Shown: piece by piece, positions 57,963-64,000 of the stretch | How positions within the stretch are numbered: position 1 is the first letter of the stretch | Layout of the letters: the number at the start of each line of letters is the position of its first letter | Assembly (NCBI RefSeq): GCF_030817195.1 | Contig: NZ_JAUSYZ010000001.1 | Location: 4,278,001 to 4,342,000 of the forward strand | DNA: 64,000 nt | Origin: Arthrobacter globiformis | GTDB taxonomy: Bacteria > Actinomycetota > Actinomycetes > Actinomycetales > Micrococcaceae | Direction of reading: 5' to 3' | Translations under genes and position numbers: made by a program | The notes under the pieces: model-generated | The model's input: only the letters and a program-made list of their open reading frames with translations | The model's database searches: none | Told to the model about the DNA's origin: nothing

Positions 57963-58800
57963 GGGTCACCTCCGGTGCAGGGGCGGTGGCCAGCAGCAGC
58001 CGGCTGCTGGACATGCGCGCCAGATGCTGGCCGATGAGAGTGACGCACAGCGCCACAGTGAAGATCACCAGGCCGGGCGCGAGGATGGTCATCGGCGACC
58101 TCACGGCGTAGGGCTGGGCGGCGGCGAGCATGGAGCCCCAGTCGGACTGCGGGGGCTGCACCCCCAGGCCCAGGTAGGACAGGGCTCCGACGCTGATCAG
58201 GAACTGCCCGAACCGGAGCGTGGCCTGCCCCAGCAGCGGCCCGGCCAGGTGCGGCAGGATGTGCCGCCGCACAGTGAACCACGGCGAGCAGCCCAGCACA
58301 CGGGCCGCCTCGATGAAGCCGCGGGCGGAGACGTCGTAGGCCAGCGCCCGGGCAAGCCGCGCGAAGGGCGTCCAGCCCGTGACTGTCAGGGCCAGCAGCA
58401 GGGCGGGATACCCCGCTCCCAGCGCGGCGACCAGGAACAGCGCCACCACCATTTCCGGCATGGCCAGGAGGATGTCGTTGGTGCGGGTGAAGAACTCGTC
58501 CAGCCAGCCCCGCCGCCGGGCGCTGAGCACGCCGATCGCCGTGCCGATGACCGCGGTGAGCACCGTGGCGAGGGCGGCGATGGTCAGGGAGAAGCGCCCG
58601 CCGTCGAGCAGCCGGCTCAGGGTGTCGCGGCCCAGGTGGTCGGTGCCCAGCCAGTGGGTTGCGGTGGGCGCGGACAGCCGGGAGGCAAGGTCCTGCTCCG
58701 CCGGCGGATAGGGCGCGATCCAGCCGGCCAGGGCCACGGACAGCACCACGACGGCCAGGACGCAGGCGGCAAGCCGGATGTGCAGGGGAAGTTTACGCAT
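57955..58800 (-). CDS. peptide/nickel-type ABC permease, DppC-like
   Basis: A 281-residue permease with six TM helices. LSRLLDGGRFSLTIAALATV and the EAA loop GFIEAARVLGCSPWFTVRRHILPH are DppC/NikC signatures; LSYLGLGVQPPQSDWGSML is the conserved periplasmic stretch. It overlaps both neighbours by eight bases and pairs with the DppB-like protein. Confidence 0.9.
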   Translation of the reverse strand: MRKLPLHIRLAACVLAVVVLSVALAGWIAPYPPAEQDLASRLSAPTATHWLGTDHLGRDTLSRLLDGGRFSLTIAALATVLTAVIGTAIGVLSARRRGWLDEFFTRTNDILLAMPEMVVALFLVAALGAGYPALLLALTVTGWTPFARLARALAYDVSARGFIEAARVLGCSPWFTVRRHILPHLAGPLLGQATLRFGQFLISVGALSYLGLGVQPPQSDWGSMLAAAQPYAVRSPMTILAPGLVIFTVALCVTLIGQHLARMSSSRLLLATAPAPEVTHA

Positions 58801-59734
58801 GGCGCAGCCTGACCTGGGGGTTGAGGAGTCCGTGGACCAGGTCCGCCGCCGTGGTCAGCAGGACAGCCAGCCCCACGACCACCACCACGGCCCCCTGCGC
58901 CAGCGGAATGTCACTGTTCAGGACGCCGTCGAACAGCAGCCGCCCCATGCCGGGGATCGCGAAGATGACCTCGATGATGACCGATCCGCCCAGCAGGCCT
59001 GCGAACCAGACGGCCGCCAGGGTGGTGAGGGGCAGCAGGCCGTTGGGGATCACGTGCTTCCGGACTGTATGGAAGTAGCTCAGTCCCCTGCCCCGCGCGG
59101 CGGTGACATGCTCGGCTCCCAGCGCGTCCAGCATTCCTTCGCGCACGGCGGACGTGAAGTGGCTCGCCGGACGCAGGGCGAGGACCGCCACGGGCAGCAC
59201 TGCCGACGTCGGGCCTTCCCACCCGGCCGACGGCAGAACGGACAGTTCGAGCGCGAAGACCAGCACGAGCATCGGCGCCAGCCAGTATTCCGGCATGGCG
59301 ATGAACGCCTGGGAGACGGCGGTGATGGCCTTGTCGGCCGCCCGGCCCTCGTTCAGGGCTGCGGCGATGCCGAGGATCACCGCTATCAACGCGGCCACCG
59401 CGAGCGTCATGACCACCAGGCTGAGCGTGACCCAGAGGGCGGGCAGCACCTGGTCCACCACGGGCGTGCGGCTCGTGTAGGACAGGCCCATGTCGCCGCT
59501 GGCGAAGCGCCCCAGCCAGCGCAGGTACTGCGTCCACAGGGGATCCTGGAGTCCCAGCTGGGCGCTTAATGCCTGGACGGCTGAGTCATCGATCGCGTCG
59601 CCGGCCACCCGCGAGCGGATGATCTTGCGCACCGGGTCGCCCGGGGTGACGTACGGGATGAGGAACACCACGAAAGATGCCAGAAGAACGGCGACCACCA
59701 GGGCCGCCGTTCTCCTGGCGAGGAACAGCATCAT
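58793..59734 (-). CDS. peptide/nickel-type ABC permease, DppB-like
   Basis: A 313-residue permease. VVFLIPYVTPGDPVRKIIRS, LGLQDPLWTQYLRWLGRFASGDMGLSYTS and the EAA loop EHVTAARGRGLSYFHTVRKH are typical of DppB/NikB; LLGGSVIIEVIFAIPGMGRLL is the C-terminal signature. It starts 37 bases after the binding-protein gene. Confidence 0.9.
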   Translation of the reverse strand: MMLFLARRTAALVVAVLLASFVVFLIPYVTPGDPVRKIIRSRVAGDAIDDSAVQALSAQLGLQDPLWTQYLRWLGRFASGDMGLSYTSRTPVVDQVLPALWVTLSLVVMTLAVAALIAVILGIAAALNEGRAADKAITAVSQAFIAMPEYWLAPMLVLVFALELSVLPSAGWEGPTSAVLPVAVLALRPASHFTSAVREGMLDALGAEHVTAARGRGLSYFHTVRKHVIPNGLLPLTTLAAVWFAGLLGGSVIIEVIFAIPGMGRLLFDGVLNSDIPLAQGAVVVVVGLAVLLTTAADLVHGLLNPQVRLRHA

Positions 59735-59771
59735 GCCTGACCCAGCGCTTTGGGTCCTCTACAGCGGAGCG

Positions 59772-61319
59772 TCACGATCCGGACTTGGCCGTTTCGGCCC
59801 GGAGCACGTAGCGCGCCAGCGGGTCCTGGACGTGCCCCTGCAGGTCGGTGCGGACGGCGTCGATGGCCTGCTCATTGACCAGCCACACGTTCACGGCCTG
59901 GTCCTGCAGAATCTTGCCGGCTTCGGCATACAGCTTGTAGCGCGCCTCGGCGTCGGCCGTCGTGGCTGCCTGCGCGATCTTCTTGTCGTACTCAGCGTTG
60001 CAGAAGTGGCTGAGGTTGTAGGTGCCGTCGCAGGTGTAGTCAGCGGTGAGGAAGCCAATGGGGTCGGCGATGTCGATCAGGCGGTTGCGCTGGCTCAGCA
60101 CCATGTCGTAGTTGCCGGACAGCAGGTCCGGTTCGACGGCGGCGTATTCCTTGGTCTGGATCTTCACCGGGACGCCCACCGCCTTCAGGTTCTCCTGGAT
60201 GACGGTGGCAACGTCGGCGAACTCGGCGCGCTCCACGATCGCGATGATCTCCAGGGGCCGGTCGGCGGTGTAGCCGGCAGAGGCGAGCAGCTTCTTGGCT
60301 GCGTCAAGGTCCTGCTTCGGCGCCTGTGCACCCTCGATGGCCCAGGGCTCCGACGGCGCGAAGGGCCCGGTGGCCGGGATCGCGGCGCCCTCGTAGACGC
60401 TGGCTGCGAGCGCATCCAGATCGAGAGCCGAGCGGACCGCCTTGCGGAAGTCGACGTCGTCGAACGGGGCCTTGCCGTTGTTCATGTACAGCGTGGCGGT
60501 CCGCGGCGAATCCGCCTTCAGGACCTTCACCTTGGAGTCCGACTCCAGCGCGGCCAGGCCGGAGACCGGGATGGACAGGGACGCGTCCGCCTCGCCGGTC
60601 TGGACCTGGGCGGTGCGGGTGGCGCCGTCGGTGATGAACCGGATCTCGGCGCCGGCGAGCTTCACCTGACCGCCCCAGTAATCCTCGTTGCGGTCCAGGG
60701 TCAGGGACTGCTTCGGTTTCTCGGACACCGGCGTGAACGGGCCGGTGCAGTGGCCGAAGGGATCGACGGTTTGGCCCTTGAACGCGGCCGGCGACAGCAC
60801 GCCGGTGTTCACGCTCGCGAGCCGGTAGGGCACCAGCGGGCTCTCGGTCGGGGTGGTCACGCGGACCGTGTGGTCGTCGATGGCCTTGACCGCCTTGACC
60901 ACCTTCGGGCTGAAGGCGCGGGCGGGAACCTTGGCGTCAAGGACGTTCTGCAGCGAGGTCACCACCGCTTTGGCGTCGAGCGCGGCGCCGTCCTGGAACT
61001 TGACGCCCTCGCGGATGGTGAAGTCCCACTCGAGGTCGGAGACCTGCTTCCACTCCGTGGCGAGCGACGGCACGATCTTCCCCTGGGTCTCGTCGTAGCG
61101 CGTCAGGGTCTCGAGGCATCCGGACAGGGACAGGATGTAGGCGGCGTCGCTCTCCAGAGCCCAGTCCGCCACGGGTGCCCGGAAGTTGTCCACGACGATC
61201 CGCTGGTCAAGGTCGGCCGCCTGGCTGGATTTGCCGGCTTCGCCGCTGAAGCCGCAGGCGGACAGGGATAGAAGCGCCACGAGTCCCACGGACACGGACA
61301 GCGGGAATGAAGAGCGCAA
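59772..61319 (-). CDS. peptide/nickel/metallophore-type ABC substrate-binding lipoprotein
   Basis: A 515-residue family-5 (SBP_bac_5) protein. The TTG start at 61319 has TAGGTGG seven bases upstream and begins directly before the signal peptide, which ends in a lipobox (LLSLSACG). The mature part shows WDFTIREGVKFQDGAALDAK, GPFTPVSEKPKQSLTLDRNEDYWGG, YMNNGKAPFDDVDFRKAVRSALD and EYDKKIAQAA. The family carries peptides, nickel and opine-type metallophores. The promoter overlaps a near-consensus DtxR/IdeR iron box, so the cargo is more likely a metal chelate than a nutritive peptide. First gene of a five-gene operon. Confidence 0.85.
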   Translation of the reverse strand: MRSSFPLSVSVGLVALLSLSACGFSGEAGKSSQAADLDQRIVVDNFRAPVADWALESDAAYILSLSGCLETLTRYDETQGKIVPSLATEWKQVSDLEWDFTIREGVKFQDGAALDAKAVVTSLQNVLDAKVPARAFSPKVVKAVKAIDDHTVRVTTPTESPLVPYRLASVNTGVLSPAAFKGQTVDPFGHCTGPFTPVSEKPKQSLTLDRNEDYWGGQVKLAGAEIRFITDGATRTAQVQTGEADASLSIPVSGLAALESDSKVKVLKADSPRTATLYMNNGKAPFDDVDFRKAVRSALDLDALAASVYEGAAIPATGPFAPSEPWAIEGAQAPKQDLDAAKKLLASAGYTADRPLEIIAIVERAEFADVATVIQENLKAVGVPVKIQTKEYAAVEPDLLSGNYDMVLSQRNRLIDIADPIGFLTADYTCDGTYNLSHFCNAEYDKKIAQAATTADAEARYKLYAEAGKILQDQAVNVWLVNEQAIDAVRTDLQGHVQDPLARYVLRAETAKSGS

Positions 61320-61390
61320 CGGTAAACCACCTAGATATGAAAGCCTGCACACGCGGCAGGCGGAAAGCGTATGGCCGAAATGGGCCATGC

Positions 61391-61422
61391 TGAGTGTAGG
61401 CTAACCTAACTTCATCGTCCAA
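61391..61422 (-). promoter_or_regulatory. DtxR/IdeR iron box over the ABC operon promoter
   Basis: 61391-61409 matches the 19-bp consensus TTAGGTTAGGCTAACCTAA at 16 positions, with the right half perfect. On the minus strand TTGGAC (61422-61417), an 18-bp spacer and TACACT (61398-61393) form a promoter inside which the box lies, the position expected for iron-dependent repression. Confidence 0.8.
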
Positions 61423-61465
61423 AGCGGCGGTGTGAGGCCAACGTCATATTCCATGGGAAGCCGCC

Positions 61466-61485
61466 GGTTGAGCCTGTCGAAACCA
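61466..61485. repeat. VEPVET-type repeat unit
   Basis: GGTTGAGCCTGTCGAAACCA occurs here between genes; close copies are inside cysH (23523-23543) and ssuC (16978-17002), and degenerate ones in the CYTH-CHAD linker (5405-5470). Confidence 0.6.
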
Positions 61486-61516
61486 AGGATTCGCTCCCCA
61501 CCAGCGGAAGCACCGG

Positions 61517-62731
61517 TCAGTAGTTGCGGCGGTGCCTGAGCCTGGGGAGTACGACGGCGAACACACCTGCCGCTGCGAACCCCACTACCCCGGTGGCTGT
61601 CACGCCGGCGCCGAGGGAGGCCGCGGCCGTCACCGCGGAGAGAAGCACGGGGCCGCCGGTGGTGCCGGCGTCGGCCATGAACCGCCAGAGACCCAGGAAC
61701 TGCCCGCGGCCGCGATCGGGCGAGAAGTCGGCACCGAGCGTCATCACCAGGCCGGAGCTGATCCCGTTGCCGAAGCCGATCAGCAGGGCAACGAGCAGCA
61801 GGCTGGTGAACCCGCCGGTCAGCGGGATCAGCACCAGCGCCACACCCATGATCAGCGTGGACGGGATGGCCACCCACTGCCGCCCGCGCCGGTCCATCAC
61901 CTTGCCCGCCGGATAGAAGACCAGCATGTCGATCGCGCCGGAGAGCCCGTAGACCAGCGAAGCACGCGTCGGGTCGAGGCCCAGATGGTCGGCCCACAGA
62001 GGGATCACCACCTGGCGGGAGGCACGGAGGGCGCTCAGCAGCAGAATGGCGATTCCGGCAGTCAGGAAAACGCCAGCGTGCGAGACGGCCACGCCGCGCA
62101 AGGTGGGCTCCGCACCGGTCTTGGCGGAGGACCCGTCCACAGCCACCAGGTCGGGGACGGTAATGGCGAGCACGGCGGCAGCGGCCATGCCGGCCACGCC
62201 CACCCAGTACGCGCCGCTGATGCCGACGAAAGCGATGGCGGCGGCACCGATGAACGGACCGATGAACGTGCCGATGCGGTTCACGCCGCCCAGCGTGGAC
62301 AGGGCGCGGGCGCGGAATTCCACCGGCACGGCCTCGGTGAGGTACTTCTGCCGGGCCAGGCTGAAGACGGCCGCGGACATCCCGACGACGGCCATCGCCA
62401 CCGCGAGCAGCCAGAGTCCGTTCCCAATCACCAGGGACACCCCGGCGGCCAGCAGTGCCAGCGCCCCGGCGGCGGCCGCGCCCACGATGGACCAACGTTC
62501 GCCGAACTTCAGGGTAATCATGGAGGCCGGCAGGTTGAAGAACCACGAGCCCAGGCCGATGAGCGTGACGATCAAAGCGGCCACGGCAACGGACGCGCCC
62601 AGTTCACGGGCGGACAGTGCCACCACCGGCAGGATCGCGCCCTGGCCGGTGCTGAACAGGAGCGCCGGGCCGAAGGCCGGAACAGCAATCCCGCGGAGGC
62701 TGAACGGCGGCGGGCTGTCGGGCGGAATCAT
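61517..62731 (-). CDS. MFS transporter
   Basis: A 404-residue, 12-helix MFS protein. It begins MIPPDSPPPFSLRGIAVPAFG; the loop-2/3 region is degenerate (LPASMITLKFGERWSI) and the second-half copy reads PAGKVMDRRGRQWVA. NRIGTFIGPFIGAAAIAFVG is the antiporter-like motif C of drug/H+ exporters. An ATG 11 codons upstream is possible; the chosen one has AAGGGGG next to it. It lies upstream of the iron-box operon on the same strand and is not obviously part of it. The substrate is unknown. Confidence 0.85.
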   Translation of the reverse strand: MIPPDSPPPFSLRGIAVPAFGPALLFSTGQGAILPVVALSARELGASVAVAALIVTLIGLGSWFFNLPASMITLKFGERWSIVGAAAAGALALLAAGVSLVIGNGLWLLAVAMAVVGMSAAVFSLARQKYLTEAVPVEFRARALSTLGGVNRIGTFIGPFIGAAAIAFVGISGAYWVGVAGMAAAAVLAITVPDLVAVDGSSAKTGAEPTLRGVAVSHAGVFLTAGIAILLLSALRASRQVVIPLWADHLGLDPTRASLVYGLSGAIDMLVFYPAGKVMDRRGRQWVAIPSTLIMGVALVLIPLTGGFTSLLLVALLIGFGNGISSGLVMTLGADFSPDRGRGQFLGLWRFMADAGTTGGPVLLSAVTAAASLGAGVTATGVVGFAAAGVFAVVLPRLRHRRNY

Positions 62732-62851
62732 CCCCCTTATCGTAGGCGCGGCCCCGGCCGGCACCCCGGAAACGCGGGCTCCACGAGGCCAGAATCACAA
62801 ACAACTTGATTTACAGCGTCACGGGTTTGCACCAGAGCTTGGCGAAACTAA

Positions 62852-62863
62852 TAAGTGTGCTTA
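62852..62863. promoter_or_regulatory. TAAGTGTGCTTA site before glgX
   Basis: The 12-mer is the exact inverse of the core at 10290-10301. It lies 82 bases before the glgX ATG and 120 bases before the divergent MFS start. Confidence 0.4.
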
Positions 62864-62944
62864 GCCTTGAGTGAGGGCGAGGCGCGCGGACCCCAACTGG
62901 ACATCGAGTATGGTTCGGAAAACTGAACAGCCGCAGGAGTGATC

Positions 62945-64000
62945 ATGGAAGTCTGGCCGGGCAGCGCGTATCCACTGGGTGCGACCTTTGACGGGATGGG
63001 GACAAACTTCGCCCTCTTCAGCGAGGCGGCCACCGCCGTCGAGCTGTGTTTGATAGCCGGCGACGGCACCGAAACGCGCGTGGAGCTCCTCGAGGCGGAC
63101 GGCTATGTGTGGCACTGCTACCTGCCGCAGATCCAGCCCGGGCAGAAGTACGGCTACCGGATCCACGGCCCCTACGACCCCGCCAAGGGCCAGCGCTGCA
63201 ATCCCAACAAGCTCCTTTTGGACCCCTATGCCAAGGCCGTCGCCGGGCAGGTGCACTGGCACCCGGCCATGTTCTCCTACAATTTCGGCGACCCCTCGTC
63301 CCGCAACAACCAGGATTCGGCGCCGCACACCATGCTGGGCGTGGTGATCAACCCGTTCTTCGACTGGGCCGGGGACCGGCCGCCCCGGATCCCCTACCAC
63401 CGCTCCGTCATCTACGAGGCACACGTCAAGGGGCTCACGGAGCTGCACCCCGAGGTGCCCAAGGAGCAGCGCGGCACCTTTGCCGGCGTCGCCCATCCCG
63501 CCGTCATTGCGCACCTGCAGCGGCTGGGCATCACGGCCATCGAGCTGATGCCGGTGCACCAGTTCGTCAATGACGGGACGCTGCAGGAGAAGGGCCTGAG
63601 CAACTACTGGGGCTACAACACCATCGGCTTCTTTGCGCCGCAGAACACCTACAGCTCGATCGGCCAGATGGGCCAGCAGGTCCAGGATTTCAAGGCGATG
63701 GTCCGCTCACTGCACCGTGCGGGGATCGAGGTGATTCTCGACGTCGTCTATAACCACACGGCGGAAGGGAACCATCTGGGCCCCACCATGAGCTTCAAGG
63801 GGATCGACAACGCCGCGTATTACCGCCTGCTGGAGGGCGACAAGCAGTACTACGTCGACTACACGGGCACCGGAAATACCCTGAACGTGCGGCATCCGCA
63901 CTCCCTGCAGCTGCTGATGGATTCGCTGCGGTACTGGGTCACCGAGATGCACGTGGACGGGTTCCGCTTTGACCTCGCCGCCGCGCTGGCCAGGGAATTT
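62945..64000 (+). CDS. glgX: glycogen debranching enzyme GlgX, 3' end outside window
   Basis: The visible 352 residues are the N-terminal half of an isoamylase/GlgX protein of about 700. MEVWPGSAYPLGATFDGMGTN opens the beta-sandwich carbohydrate-binding domain, LLLDPYAKAVAG ends it, and the GH13 domain starts with YEAHVKGLT; ELMPVHQF, EVILDVVYNHTAEG (conserved region I) and VDGFRFDLAAAL (region II with the nucleophile Asp) follow. GlgX cuts alpha-1,6 branches in limit dextrin during glycogen breakdown. CAGGAG stands six bases before the ATG. The frame is open at the window end. Confidence 0.93.
   Translation, partial: MEVWPGSAYPLGATFDGMGTNFALFSEAATAVELCLIAGDGTETRVELLEADGYVWHCYLPQIQPGQKYGYRIHGPYDPAKGQRCNPNKLLLDPYAKAVAGQVHWHPAMFSYNFGDPSSRNNQDSAPHTMLGVVINPFFDWAGDRPPRIPYHRSVIYEAHVKGLTELHPEVPKEQRGTFAGVAHPAVIAHLQRLGITAIELMPVHQFVNDGTLQEKGLSNYWGYNTIGFFAPQNTYSSIGQMGQQVQDFKAMVRSLHRAGIEVILDVVYNHTAEGNHLGPTMSFKGIDNAAYYRLLEGDKQYYVDYTGTGNTLNVRHPHSLQLLMDSLRYWVTEMHVDGFRFDLAAALAREF

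Overview
The window is chromosomal DNA from a high-GC Gram-positive bacterium, most likely a Micrococcaceae actinobacterium of the Arthrobacter/Pseudarthrobacter type. This rests on pervasive G/C in third codon positions, frequent GTG starts with GTGA/ATGA overlaps, an actinobacterial menaquinone set (menD, menF, menG, menC, a MenJ-like reductase and a long-chain polyprenyl synthase), a ferredoxin-type sulfite reductase beside fprA, and a CysH with paired cysteines typical of APS reductases. The genus is inferred, not proven. I saw no tRNA, rRNA, CRISPR array, prophage or insertion sequence.

Layout. 1-8.3 kb: a 5'-cut PucR-type regulator, an esterase coupled to a PEP-utilising (rifampin-phosphotransferase-like) enzyme, a CYTH-CHAD protein, and an MFS/GntR pair. 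8.4-12.9 kb: AI-2E-type exporter, small membrane and hypothetical proteins, a DUF1206 protein, and a catalase-like/SRPBCC fusion. 12.9-26.2 kb: an inorganic-sulfur block with fprA, cysG, an ssuABC-type importer, rtcB as an intruder, the overlapping operon sir-cysH-cysD-cysN, and a sirohydrochlorin chelatase. 26.3-28.4 kb: TRIC-type channel, a SMI1-like acidic protein and an AbiEi/DUF559 protein. 28.8-42.1 kb: menaquinone genes (polyprenyl synthase, menJ-like, menG, menF, menD, menC) interrupted by a polar amino-acid ABC importer and phoX. 42.2-49.1 kb: two two-component systems, one with an unusual SARP-BTAD-REC-LuxR regulator that is frameshifted here. 49.2-55.9 kb: envelope and hypothetical proteins, a PAP2 phosphatase, a methyltransferase-aminotransferase pair and a serine hydrolase. 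56-61.3 kb: an iron-box-controlled peptide/metallophore-type ABC operon ending in a truncated MFS gene. 61.5-64 kb: an MFS gene and the start of glgX.

How the genes work together. CysD/CysN, CysH and Sir reduce sulfate to sulfide; CysG and the chelatase supply siroheme; FprA can feed electrons through ferredoxin; the ABC importer brings in sulfonate or a related compound. The strongest new observation ties these together. cysG, ssuA and sir are preceded by the same arrangement: a conserved 48-bp box whose edge forms a TTG -35, an 18-bp spacer, a TAnnGT -10, and an ATG six bases later, implying leaderless mRNAs. The box-to-ATG distance is 34 bases in all three.

Several genes look broken or altered: a +1 shift in the CYTH-CHAD gene, one in the SARP/response-regulator gene, loss of the catalytic-His loop in the PEP-utilising enzyme, an ACG in place of the start codon of the DUF1206 gene, a stopless fusion of two genes, and a truncated MFS gene. 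Real decay and sequencing error cannot be told apart from this window alone. Other recurrent features are four-copy 32-bp minisatellites next to phoX and menD, three copies of an ~80-bp inverted-repeat element, a repeat encoding VEPVET-like peptides inside protein N-termini, and two paralogous 105-residue proteins each paired with a secreted low-complexity protein.
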